Below, one piece after another: positions 1-6,402 of a stretch of 14,345 nucleotides of DNA; position 1 is the first letter of the stretch; every line of letters begins with the position of its first letter. The notes beneath the pieces were generated by a model. That model saw nothing but the letters and a program-made list of their open reading frames with translations, was not told where the DNA came from and did not search any database. The stretch is taken from positions 1 to 14,345 of the forward strand of contig JAFUPT010000116.1 of assembly GCA_017481065.1 (NCBI GenBank), read 5' to 3'. A program made the position numbers and the translations under genes. This DNA is from Clostridia bacterium (GTDB lineage Bacteria > Bacillota_A > Clostridia > Christensenellales > Aristaeellaceae).

Positions 1-5
1 AGACG

Positions 6-57
6 CTGGGGGCTTTCAGCCCCCAGACCCCCGACCAAAGGGCGAGCCGCCCTTTGG
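6..57. repeat. two adjacent perfect palindromes at left edge
   Basis: Two perfect hairpins stand side by side. The first has 9-bp arms CTGGGGGCT/AGCCCCCAG (6-14/18-26) with loop TTC. The second has 10-bp arms CCAAAGGGCG/CGCCCTTTGG (35-44/48-57) with loop AGC. Neither is followed by a T-run, so they are not classical terminators. The second has the same form and the same AGC loop as the hairpin at 210-232, with different but still pairing inner bases. They look like intergenic repeat modules. The function is unknown. Confidence 0.75.
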
Positions 58-67
58 AAACCGCACA

Positions 68-93
68 AAAAGGCACGCATTCGCGTGCCTTTT
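68..93 (+). terminator. terminator of an off-window upstream gene
   Basis: Perfect 11-bp stem AAAAGGCACGC/GCGTGCCTTTT (68-78/83-93) with a four-base loop ATTC. The 3' arm ends in TTTT, and the A-run at the 5' base makes it usable in either direction. No gene ends inside the window to its left, so it probably closes a + strand gene beyond the left edge. Confidence 0.6.
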
Positions 94-120
94 AAAAATA
101 TCTTTTGCCAACATTTCTCC

Positions 121-232
121 CCCGGCGGCGCAATGCGCCGCCTTCAGAGGGGTCCAGGGGAAATCATTTCCCCTGGTGGATTCTTAAGGCAAAGCCTTAA
201 GCAGGGTTTCCAAAGGGACAGCGTCCCTTTGG
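121..232. repeat. intergenic palindrome cluster, copy A
   Basis: Four perfect hairpins occur in series: GGCGGCGC/GCGCCGCC (124-131/135-142, loop AAT); CCAGGGGAAA/TTTCCCCTGG (154-163/167-176, loop TCA); CTTAAGGC/GCCTTAAG (183-190/194-201, loop AAA); CCAAAGGGAC/GTCCCTTTGG (210-219/223-232, loop AGC). The linker TTCAGAGGG follows the first hairpin. The cluster at 4091-4170 has the same order, the same linker and the same loops TCA and AGC, but changed stems that still pair. It fills most of the 314-base gene-free stretch before the first CDS. I see no ORF there with coding character. Confidence 0.8.
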
Positions 233-314
233 CGTTCTCCCCCTTTGCCACCCTACACATTTTACATTCGTATAGTACAATAATACCAACTATAAAAGCC
301 AAAGGAGCGTACCC

Positions 315-2243
315 ATGTTTCAGGTAACTTTCCGCTTTGAAAATGGCGATGAGCGCCAAATCTTCGCCGCCGAAAACGAGAATCTGCTGGAGGTCGCCCG
401 CAAGGCGAACGTGGCCATTGATGCACCCTGTTCGGGCAACGGCTCCTGCGGCAAATGCAAGGTAAAGCTGATCGAGGGCAGCCTCGAATCTCCCAAGACC
501 CGCCACATTTCCGAGGCTGAATATGCCGAGGGCTGGCGGCTGTCTTGCTGCAGCAAGGTAATTTCCGATGTGGTGATCGGCGTGCCGGACATCGCATCCG
601 CCTATAAATCCCGCATGAAGACCGCCGACCTCTCCTCCGGTGAGGAAATCAAGATCTTCAACGACGCCAAGCAGGCCGTGCAGGATTCCGGTATCGCCTT
701 CCTCAATGATTTCGAAAGCTGCACCGTTTCCATGGATGAGCCGACTCTCGACGATACCATGCCGGACATCGAGCGCCTCCAGCGCGCCATCATGGCCGAA
801 ATGGATGTGGAATTTGTTGTAATCCCCCACAGCGTGATGGTGAAGCTCCCCTCCGCACTCCGGGACAACGGCTTCAACGTGCGCTGCTGCGGCCAGCGGG
901 AGGGCGACAAGTTCACCGTGCTGGATGTAAGCGCCGCCAGCGATGAAACCCCCATGTGCGGCGTGGCCATCGATATCGGCACCACCACCGTCACCGCCGT
1001 TCTGGTAGATCTGGAAACCGGCAAGCTGCTCGCCAAGGGCTCCACCGGCAACGGCCAGATTCGCTACGGCGCGGATGTAATCAACCGCATCATCGAATCC
1101 ACCCGCGACGGCGGCAAGAAGCGCTTGCAGGACGCCATCATCAAGGATACCCTACAGCCCCTGCTGCGCACCATGTACCAGAGCGCCAACATCGCCCCCG
1201 AGCGCGTGTTCTCCCTCTGCGTGGCTGCCAACACCACCATGAACCATCTCTTCGTGGGCGCCGACGCCGATCCCATCCGCACCGAGCCCTATATCCCGGC
1301 ATTCTTCGCCTGGAACGATCTCTATGCCCGCGACCTGAACCTGCCCGCCAACCGGCAGGCACGCATCATCCTCGCGCCCAACATCGGCTCCTATGTGGGC
1401 GGCGATATCACCGCCGGTACCCTGATGAGCATGATCTGGAATACGGATGAAATGAGCCTGTTCATCGACCTGGGCACCAACGGCGAAATCGTGTTCGGCA
1501 ACCGTGATTTCCTGATGAGCTGCGCCTGCTCCGCCGGCCCCGCCTTCGAGGGCGGCGATATCAGCTGCGGCATGCGCGCCACCGACGGCGCCATCGAGGC
1601 CTGCAAAATCGATAAGGAAACCATGGAACCCAGCTTCACCATCGTGGGCGAACCCGGCCAGAAGCCCATCGGCATGTGCGGCTCCGGCATCATCGATGTG
1701 ATCGCCGAGCTCTTCCGCTGCGGCATCATCTCCGCCAGGGGCCAGTTTGTCCGCGAGGGCAGGCGCGTATCCCAGGATGCCAACGGCTTCGATTGCTATA
1801 TCCTGGCCTTCGCCGATGAATCCGAAACCGGCCGCAACATCACCATCAACACTGTGGATATCGATAATTTCATCCGTGCCAAGGGCGCCATCTTCTCCGC
1901 CATCTGCACCATGATGAGCTCGCTGGATATGGATGTTTCCTGCATCGAGCATATGTATGTCGCCGGCGGCATCGGCAGCGGCATCGATATGAAGAACTGC
2001 GTGCGCATCGGCATGTTCCCGGATATCGAGCTGGACCGCTTCACCTACATCGGCAATTCCTCCCTCTCCGGCGCCTATGCCATGGTCATGTCCGACCAGG
2101 CCCGGGAAAAGGTGGAGGAATTGGCCCAGAGCATGACCTATCTCGAGCTCTCCACCACCCCCGGCTACATGGATGAATTCGTGGCCGCCTGCTTCCTGCC
2201 CCACACCAACGCCGATCTCTTCCCCAGCTGCATGGAGGATTAA
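315..2243 (+). CDS. corrinoid-protein reductive activator (COG3894, DUF4445, 2Fe-2S + ASKHA ATPase)
   Basis: This 642-residue protein belongs to the RACo/RamA-like family, which uses ATP to reduce the inactive cob(II)alamin of corrinoid methyltransferase proteins back to Co(I). Seen directly: an N-terminal ferredoxin-type domain with cysteines C39, C45, C48 and C78 (C-x5-C-x2-C-x29-C) for a [2Fe-2S] cluster; a middle linker; then an actin/Hsp70-like ATPase core with DIGTTT at 220-225, DLGTNGE at 385-391, MCGSGI at 454-459 and AGGIGSG at 550-556. The length is normal for the family. The start has AAAGGAG seven bases upstream. The gene abuts the DUF3786 gene (stop TAA directly followed by ATG), so the two are co-transcribed. 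No corrinoid protein or methyltransferase lies within the window, so the client is unknown. Cytoplasmic. Confidence 0.92.
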   Translation: MFQVTFRFENGDERQIFAAENENLLEVARKANVAIDAPCSGNGSCGKCKVKLIEGSLESPKTRHISEAEYAEGWRLSCCSKVISDVVIGVPDIASAYKSRMKTADLSSGEEIKIFNDAKQAVQDSGIAFLNDFESCTVSMDEPTLDDTMPDIERLQRAIMAEMDVEFVVIPHSVMVKLPSALRDNGFNVRCCGQREGDKFTVLDVSAASDETPMCGVAIDIGTTTVTAVLVDLETGKLLAKGSTGNGQIRYGADVINRIIESTRDGGKKRLQDAIIKDTLQPLLRTMYQSANIAPERVFSLCVAANTTMNHLFVGADADPIRTEPYIPAFFAWNDLYARDLNLPANRQARIILAPNIGSYVGGDITAGTLMSMIWNTDEMSLFIDLGTNGEIVFGNRDFLMSCACSAGPAFEGGDISCGMRATDGAIEACKIDKETMEPSFTIVGEPGQKPIGMCGSGIIDVIAELFRCGIISARGQFVREGRRVSQDANGFDCYILAFADESETGRNITINTVDIDNFIRAKGAIFSAICTMMSSLDMDVSCIEHMYVAGGIGSGIDMKNCVRIGMFPDIELDRFTYIGNSSLSGAYAMVMSDQAREKVEELAQSMTYLELSTTPGYMDEFVAACFLPHTNADLFPSCMED

Positions 2244-2900
2244 ATGCACATGCCCGCAATCGATAAAAACAACATCGAAAATAACAAAGAGATGGTGCCC
2301 TTCGAGCACTACCTCTCCCTCTACCGAAACCTGAACACCGAGGAAGCCGCCGTGCGCACGGGCGTGCATTTCGATAAGGATAAATCCTGCTTCGAAATGC
2401 GCCTGCTCTACGATGACTATCGCCTCTACTGGCCGGAATTCCGCATCGAATCCGATAATCCCGATGCGCTGGCCCTCAAGGGCATTCCCGCGCAGATCTT
2501 CCTGATCCGCTTTCTGCTGGAGGGCTGCGCCTCCACCGGCAGCGGTTCCTTCCTGCCCTACCGCGAAATGCCCTGGGGCGATGTATATCTCAAGCCCTTC
2601 ACCGGAAGATGCCTCACCCGCGCGGCCTTTACCTTCGGCACCCGCATCGAAGCCTTCCGCGCCGCAGGCGAAAGCATCCCGGCGATCCCGGTCAGGTATG
2701 GCGACGCCGCCTTCCAGATTGAGGTCATGCCCGGCTATGAGATCCGCCTGATCGTTTGGGAGGGCGATGATGAATTCCCCCCGAACGCCCAGATTCTCTT
2801 CTCGGATAACTTCCCCCAGGCCTTCTCCGCCGAGGATCGAACCGTCACCGGCGATCTGGTGATCACCGAGCTCAAGCGAAAGATGGCCGGCAGGGGCTGA
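2244..2900 (+). CDS. DUF3786 family protein
   Basis: A 218-residue soluble protein recognised as DUF3786 from its C-terminal block WEGDDEFPP (172-180), followed by ILF and the AEDRTVTGD segment (196-204), and from the central TGSGSFLPYREMPWGD region (98-113). The biochemical function of the family is not established to my knowledge. It is known mainly from anaerobes that carry corrinoid and C1 metabolism. Its ATG follows the activator gene's TAA with no gap. A GGAGG (2234-2238) lies inside the end of the upstream gene, five bases before this ATG; a second ATG two codons later is less well spaced. Strict coupling to the COG3894 gene suggests a shared job in corrinoid or metal-cofactor handling (inference). 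No signal peptide or membrane span is visible. Confidence 0.82.
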   Translation: MHMPAIDKNNIENNKEMVPFEHYLSLYRNLNTEEAAVRTGVHFDKDKSCFEMRLLYDDYRLYWPEFRIESDNPDALALKGIPAQIFLIRFLLEGCASTGSGSFLPYREMPWGDVYLKPFTGRCLTRAAFTFGTRIEAFRAAGESIPAIPVRYGDAAFQIEVMPGYEIRLIVWEGDDEFPPNAQILFSDNFPQAFSAEDRTVTGDLVITELKRKMAGRG

Positions 2901-2916
2901 TGGAGGCTATACCCTT

Positions 2917-2952
2917 ATAAAACCTGTTCCGCATTTTCGGAACAGGTTTTAT
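2917..2952 (+). terminator. hairpin after the DUF3786 gene
   Basis: Perfect 15-bp stem ATAAAACCTGTTCCG/CGGAACAGGTTTTAT (2917-2931/2938-2952) with loop CATTTT. The T-run lies in the stem (GGTTTTAT) and the following bases are only moderately T-rich, so it should terminate reasonably in both directions. It separates the corrinoid-activation pair from lysR. Confidence 0.75.
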
Positions 2953-2975
2953 GCATCATATTTACCTCCATATCA

Positions 2976-3004
2976 TTGACATTTCCCAATTTATCATTTA
3001 TAAT
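2976..3004 (+). promoter_or_regulatory. consensus sigma-A promoter of lysR
   Basis: TTGACA at 2976-2981, a 17-base spacer and TATAAT at 2999-3004: a perfect match to the housekeeping consensus at optimal spacing. The expected transcript start is near 3011, about 27 bases before the ATG, leaving room only for the GGAGG at 3026-3030. Confidence 0.9.
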
Positions 3005-3037
3005 TATTAATATTCTTCATTAATCGGAGGTATTTCT

Positions 3038-3934
3038 ATGGACTTCAAGCAGCTGGAATCCTTTGTGGCAGTGGTGGATGAGGGCAGCTTTTCCAATGCT
3101 GCGGACCGCCTGCAGCTCTCCCAGTCCATGGTGACCATCCACATCCGCAATCTCGAGGCAGAGCTGGGCACCCGCCTTCTCAACCGCACCACCCGCAGCA
3201 TGGAATTGAGCAGCGATGGTCAGACCTATTACTATTATGCCAAGCAGATGCTCAAGCTCAACCGGGATTCCATGTTCGCTCTCACCCGTGCAGACCAGAA
3301 TGAGAAGGCCATCAATATCGTCGCCACGCCCTACACCAGCCGCTATTACCTCGCCAACCGCATCGTGGAATTCAAGCGCATCCATCCGGATGTCAGCTTC
3401 AATATCACCGTGTGCTATAATTCCGAAATTCCCAATAAGCTCCACGCCGGCGGCTTCCAGTTCGCCTTCTGCAATATGAAGATCATGGATTCGGATTATG
3501 CCGTGAAACACTATAAATCTTCCCACCTGGTGATCATCACCCCCAACGAGGAGCGCTTCCGCGCGCTGCAGGGCCAGCCCTTCCCCGTGGAACTCTTCGA
3601 CCAGGAACCCCTCATCACCCGCAGCAGCACTTCCGCGCTCCAGCAGGAATTCCTGCGCTGGATCAAGCAGAACGCCCCCAGCGTGAAGCTGCGCATCGCC
3701 GCCGCCATCGATGATACCGAAACCATCAAGCACCTCGTGGCGAACGGGCTGGGTATTTCCGTCATCTCCGAGGTCGCCGTCGGCGAATACCTGGCGGATG
3801 GCAAGCTCCTCTCCTTCCCGCTGGAAGGCAATATGCCCCACCACCTCTACTTCGTCAGCAAGAAAAAATACCTCTCCCCCGAACAAATCGAATTCCGGGA
3901 TTTCATCCTGAATTCCGAAGGAGAACAGGAATAA
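3038..3934 (+). CDS. LysR-family transcriptional regulator
   Basis: 298 residues, the normal length for the family. The N-terminus (about 1-60) carries the LysR winged helix-turn-helix: FVAVVDEGSFSNAADRL, then SQSMVTIHIRNLEAELG, then LLNRTTRS. Residues about 90-290 form the two-lobed effector-binding domain. The effector cannot be read from sequence. GGAGG (3026-3030) lies seven bases before the ATG. Most LysR regulators are divergent from their target, but here the upstream neighbour runs in the same direction and ends at a terminator, so the target is not obvious. Candidates are its own promoter, the corrinoid-activation pair upstream, or a distant gene. The promoter is full consensus, which suggests steady expression unless repressed. 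Confidence 0.93.
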   Translation: MDFKQLESFVAVVDEGSFSNAADRLQLSQSMVTIHIRNLEAELGTRLLNRTTRSMELSSDGQTYYYYAKQMLKLNRDSMFALTRADQNEKAINIVATPYTSRYYLANRIVEFKRIHPDVSFNITVCYNSEIPNKLHAGGFQFAFCNMKIMDSDYAVKHYKSSHLVIITPNEERFRALQGQPFPVELFDQEPLITRSSTSALQQEFLRWIKQNAPSVKLRIAAAIDDTETIKHLVANGLGISVISEVAVGEYLADGKLLSFPLEGNMPHHLYFVSKKKYLSPEQIEFRDFILNSEGEQE

Positions 3935-3982
3935 AAAGACCGGAGTTTGTTATGGAATCATAACAAACTCCGGTCTTTTTTT
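3933..3982. terminator. bidirectional terminator overlapping the lysR stop codon
   Basis: Perfect 22-bp stem (3933-3954/3959-3980) with loop GAAT. The 5' arm starts with AAAAAGACCGG and the 3' arm ends CCGGTCTTTTT, followed by more T to 3982. The stem begins inside the TAA stop of lysR. The A-run on the 5' side gives a T-run on the opposite strand, so the same hairpin can stop transcripts from the convergent fucU gene. Confidence 0.9.
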
Positions 3983-3987
3983 ACTTG

Positions 3988-4011
3988 CCAGCGATGCAAA
4001 GCATCACTTTC
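3988..4011. repeat. partial copy of the palindrome module
   Basis: CCAGCGATGCAAAGCATC at 3988-4005 is repeated exactly at 4091-4108, 103 bases later, and both copies continue into a CTTTC after one variable base. It forms a GATGC/GCATC hairpin with loop AAA. This copy has lost the neighbouring TCA-loop hairpin, so it is a fragment of the cluster at 4091-4170. The stretch 3983-4192 holds only these repeats and no credible gene. Confidence 0.7.
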
Positions 4012-4090
4012 CGGGAGCCAAGGAGCAGCCTTTCTGCCAACTTCTCCGCAGAGCCGCCATGCCCTGTAACATCCCGATCATTTTATTCCC

Positions 4091-4170
4091 CCAGCGATGC
4101 AAAGCATCGCTTTCAGAGGGTTCCAAGGGGAATCATTCCCCTTGGCATGGTGCAGGGCCAGCGCCCCTGC
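4091..4170. repeat. intergenic palindrome cluster, copy B
   Basis: Three hairpins stand in the same order as in the cluster at 121-232: GCGATGC/GCATCGC (4094-4100/4104-4110, loop AAA); linker TTCAGAGGG; CCAAGGGGAA/TTCCCCTTGG (4123-4132/4136-4145, loop TCA); and an imperfect CAGGG...CCCTG stem (about 4152-4170) around loop AGC with one C-C mismatch. It would lie in the 3' untranslated part of the fucU transcript if that transcript ends at the hairpin at 3933-3982. Confidence 0.78.
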
Positions 4171-4192
4171 CGGCGTCCCATAAGCAACCTTC

Positions 4193-4636
4193 TTATTCCG
4201 CGTCGGTGATAACGCCCTTCTTCAAAATGATGTTCGCGTACAGGGCGGATTCGCCGCTCATGATCACGCAGCAGCTCTTTTCACGGGTGCGGTCATAGAA
4301 AGCGCCGCGCTCGATCTCGCCGAAGCAGGCCGCGCCGCGGGGATCATACTTCGCCACGATCTCCTTATAGGTGTCCCAGATGGGGGTCTCCACGGTGTCG
4401 CCGGGCACCTTGGCCATCAGCATCACAGGAGTATCCACATAGGTGTCCAGCGGCATCACCTTCAGGATGGCTTCCAGAATCTCCGGCACATTGTGGCCGT
4501 CCATGCGGATTTCAACCTTGGCATTGGTGTGGCCGGGGAAATTGCCATCTCCGATGGTCAGCTCGTCGCCATGGCCCATCTCGGCAAGAATCTTCAAAAG
4601 CTCGGGAGAAATGATCTTCGGAATACCTTTCAGCAT
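4193..4636 (-). CDS. fucU: L-fucose mutarotase (RbsD/FucU family)
   Basis: FucU interconverts the anomers of L-fucose (and related pyranoses), feeding the sugar in the form that downstream enzymes use. The 147-residue protein has the family's usual length and hallmarks: LKGIP..ISPELLKILAEMGHGDE at the N-terminus with catalytic-type H22, D30 in the TIGDGNFPGH block, RMDGH (44-48), FYDR (113-116) and the C-terminal GES..YANIILKKGV. FucU is favoured over RbsD by the N-terminal block and the FYDR segment. GGAGG (4646-4650) lies nine bases before the ATG, and a TATAAT promoter lies upstream. No fucose isomerase, kinase or aldolase is nearby, so it is an orphan here; a sugar-type binding protein lies about 9 kb away. 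Cytoplasmic. Confidence 0.92.
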   Translation of the reverse strand: MLKGIPKIISPELLKILAEMGHGDELTIGDGNFPGHTNAKVEIRMDGHNVPEILEAILKVMPLDTYVDTPVMLMAKVPGDTVETPIWDTYKEIVAKYDPRGAACFGEIERGAFYDRTREKSCCVIMSGESALYANIILKKGVITDAE

Positions 4637-4689
4637 CGTATGTAACCTCCATTGTCTTTGCGTTTGCCCGCTTCCGGGCTCTTGAAACC

Positions 4690-4718
4690 ATTATACAACA
4701 AGTTTGCGTTTTTGTCTC
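4690..4718 (-). promoter_or_regulatory. promoter of fucU
   Basis: Minus-strand TATAAT at 4690-4695, a 17-base spacer and GAGACA at 4713-4718 (four of six bases match TTGACA). The expected start is near 4683, giving a leader of about 47 bases before the fucU ATG. Confidence 0.65.
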
Positions 4719-4748
4719 ATTGAAAAACTGTTTTCTTTCCCCGATTTA

Positions 4749-4777
4749 TTGTATTTTTTTCACTTCTTCGGTATAAT
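4749..4777 (+). promoter_or_regulatory. promoter of the 83-residue membrane protein gene
   Basis: TTGTAT at 4749-4754, a 17-base spacer and TATAAT at 4772-4777. It is divergent from the fucU promoter, with 30 bases between the two -35 elements. Confidence 0.65.
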
Positions 4778-4808
4778 GGGCATAAAGCTATACTTTCGGA
4801 GGTTTTTT

Positions 4809-5060
4809 ATGCTCAATTCCCTCATCGGCGACTGGGTCCGCGGCCTGCCTGCGGCGCTGCAATACCTGGTTGTCATCGCCATCGTACTCATCATACTATA
4901 CGCCTGCCTCGCCCTCACCCGCCTCATCGGCAAAAACCGCGGCAGCGAGGTGCACTATGATAATCCGGAAGAATACGAAAAGCAGGTCCCGGATCTCTTC
5001 GCCTCCACCATGTTCCGCCGCAAGCCAAAGCAGGACAAAGAAGAGAAAAAAGAAGACTAA
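4809..5060 (+). CDS. small single-span membrane protein, function unknown
   Basis: Not a family I recognise. The start chosen is the ATG at 4809, which has GGAGG at 4798-4802 six bases upstream and a promoter before it; the open frame extends further left, but that part precedes the RBS. The 83-residue product has one hydrophobic segment at about 16-37, flanked by a short N-terminus with W9/R11 and R38/K42. A hydrophilic tail of about 45 residues follows, ending in a run of K, E and D. The positive residues after the span suggest an N-out, C-in topology. The tail is probably a flexible, charged cytoplasmic segment. The stop codon lies inside the hairpin shared with the convergent dus gene. 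Confidence 0.75.
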   Translation: MLNSLIGDWVRGLPAALQYLVVIAIVLIILYACLALTRLIGKNRGSEVHYDNPEEYEKQVPDLFASTMFRRKPKQDKEEKKED

Positions 5061-5092
5061 AGTCTGTTCTATACTTAAACAGACTTTAGTCT
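5054..5092. terminator. bidirectional terminator built into both gene ends
   Basis: Perfect 15-bp stem (5054-5068/5078-5092) with a nine-base loop. On the + strand the arm includes the stop codon of the small membrane protein gene, and T5 follows at 5096-5100. On the - strand the five last codons of dus form one arm, its TAA stop lies in the loop, and a T-rich tail (complement of 5046-5053) follows. One structure therefore terminates both convergent genes. Confidence 0.85.
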
Positions 5093-6124
5093 GGCTTTTT
5101 CGCCCCTACGCACCGTATCCAGCGTCCATTCCGGCTCCAGCTCGGGGTGAATGTGAATATCGTTGCTGCGGAGCAGGCCATCCAGGTAGTTTTCCAGCTC
5201 CCTGCGGAAATCCTCCAGCGTAAAGACGCCGTTGATGCGGCCGCACACTTCCCCCGCGCCCGTAAGCCCGGGCAAGTACCAGCGGCTGAACTTGCGCATC
5301 TCGCACATGGCCAGGTCCTCCGCCTTCTGCAGGCAAATGCCCTCCGCCAGACGCAGCAATATACCGATGCGCTCCACAGCATCCCGCTCCGGAAGCGGCT
5401 CCCCCGCCTCAAGGCGGCGGATGTCATCGAAAATCCAAGGGGTTTTCAGCGCCGCACGGCCGATGCATACGCCGTCCGCCCGGGTCTTCCGGGCAAATAT
5501 GGCGGCATCCCCCGGATGCTCCACCGCGCCGTTCGCGAATATCGGCAGCTTTACGGCTTCCCGCACCCGCAGCATGCTTTCCAGCTGCACCTCGCCGCGG
5601 TACATCTGGTCCCGCGTCCGTCCATGCAGGATCAGCCCCGCACAGCCTGCATCCTCCGCAATCCGGGCAATTTCGGGGGCAGTGATGCTCCTCTCATCCC
5701 AACCGAGCCGCAATTTCAGCCGAACCGGCATTTCGACGGATTCGCAGACCGCACGGATGATCCGCTCCGCCAGCCCGACATCCCGCAGGATTGCCGATCC
5801 ATTGCCGCTGCCCACCACCGAGCGCGCCGGACAGCCCATATTGATCTCGATCGCATCGTAATATCCGAGCGATTCCAGCCGCTTTGCAGCCTGCGCCATG
5901 ATCCCCGGATCATTTCCGATGATCTGCGCCGCGAGATGCCGCTCCCCCGGGCCGCGCATCATCAGCGCGTGCAGCACAGGCAGGCGCTTCTTCTTCGCCC
6001 GGGCACAGGCCAGCGCCGGAATCATCTCCGTGGTCGCGCCATCCGCGCCGTAATCAAAGCAGATACCTCGAAAGGCGGCGTGGCTCATGCCGTCCATGGA
6101 GGCAAGCAAGCATTTTAAACCCAA
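5075..6124 (-). CDS. dus: tRNA-dihydrouridine synthase
   Basis: This FMN- and NADPH-dependent enzyme reduces specific uridines in the tRNA D-loop to dihydrouridine. The 349-residue protein has a TIM barrel (about 1-245) and a helical tRNA-binding domain. Visible marks: LASMDGMSHAAFR at the N-terminus, INMGCP with catalytic C98, K137 in RLKLRLGWDE, HGRTRDQMYRG (167-177), FANGA (196-200) for FMN phosphate, and IGRAAL..PWIF (221-232). The segment after GCP (ARSVVGSGNGSAIL) departs from the common DusB form, so I do not assign a subtype. The start is TTG at 6122-6124: a GGGAG (6133-6137) lies eight bases upstream, and the next ATG, at codon 10, falls inside the first conserved strand. Only 32 bases separate it from the divergent Smr gene. 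Confidence 0.9.
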   Translation of the reverse strand: MGLKCLLASMDGMSHAAFRGICFDYGADGATTEMIPALACARAKKKRLPVLHALMMRGPGERHLAAQIIGNDPGIMAQAAKRLESLGYYDAIEINMGCPARSVVGSGNGSAILRDVGLAERIIRAVCESVEMPVRLKLRLGWDERSITAPEIARIAEDAGCAGLILHGRTRDQMYRGEVQLESMLRVREAVKLPIFANGAVEHPGDAAIFARKTRADGVCIGRAALKTPWIFDDIRRLEAGEPLPERDAVERIGILLRLAEGICLQKAEDLAMCEMRKFSRWYLPGLTGAGEVCGRINGVFTLEDFRRELENYLDGLLRSNDIHIHPELEPEWTLDTVRRGEKARLKSV

Positions 6125-6132
6125 GTCGGTTT

Positions 6133-6139
6133 CTCCCTT
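6133..6139 (-). promoter_or_regulatory. ribosome binding site deciding the dus TTG start
   Basis: Minus-strand AAGGGAG, with its 3' end eight bases before the TTG at 6122-6124. No ATG in the same frame has a comparable site, and the TTG gives the full conserved N-terminus. Confidence 0.7.
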
Positions 6140-6156
6140 CTATTACGGAGGTCCTC

Positions 6157-6402
6157 ATGTACGAATCCATCATAGAAATTGATCTGCACGGCAGAAATAC
6201 ATACCAGGGTCGGGTTTCTATCGATGCGGCACTGCGCCGCTCCGGCCCGGCAACCTGCCGGATACGCGTGATTCACGGCTGCAATTCCGGCACTGCCCTG
6301 CGTGACTTCATCCGCGATGAATACGCCCGCCATCCCAAGGTACGCCGCATCGTGCAGGGCGCAAATCCCGGCATTACCGAGCTCATCCTCCGGGAATATT
6401 GA
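6157..6402 (+). CDS. stand-alone Smr-domain protein
   Basis: An 81-residue protein consisting almost only of a small MutS-related (Smr) domain, found elsewhere at the C-terminus of MutS2 and as free proteins with nuclease activity on branched DNA or on RNA. Seen: IDLHG (8-12), VIHGCNSGTALR (38-49, matching the usual HGxGxGxLR with N and S in place of glycines) and VQGANPGITELIL at the C-terminus. GGAGG (6147-6151) lies five bases before the ATG. No promoter fits in the 32 bases shared with divergent dus, so its promoter must lie inside the dus coding region. The gene ends at TGA directly abutting the stop of the convergent amidohydrolase. Exact substrate unknown. Confidence 0.85.
   Translation: MYESIIEIDLHGRNTYQGRVSIDAALRRSGPATCRIRVIHGCNSGTALRDFIRDEYARHPKVRRIVQGANPGITELILREY

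Noticed and set aside
121..232. Possible CRISPR array or attC-like recombination sites
   Set aside because: The hairpins differ in sequence, have no equal-length unique spacers, and no cas or integrase gene is present.
245..296. Promoter for the corrinoid activator gene
   Set aside because: Candidate -10 boxes (TACAAT at 276-281, TATAAA at 291-296) and -35-like boxes (TTGCCA 245-250, TTTACA 261-266) are present, but no pair has acceptable spacing.
1152..2369. 405-residue open frame on the minus strand opposite the corrinoid activator
   Set aside because: Its composition is dominated by G, A, H and D, as expected of the antisense of a gene with strong third-position GC bias. It has no RBS, and the + strand gene has clear family motifs throughout.
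2950..2960. TATG-N3-CATA small inverted repeat upstream of the lysR promoter as a LysR site
   Set aside because: Too short and partly within the terminator stem. A T-N11-A LysR box could not be made out with confidence.
3985..4298. Short + strand open frames over the palindrome cluster
   Set aside because: They translate the repeats and the antisense of fucU. No RBS or conserved motif is visible.
5147..6118. 323-residue open frame on the + strand opposite dus
   Set aside because: Antisense of a conserved enzyme, with no RBS and a composition typical of shadow frames.
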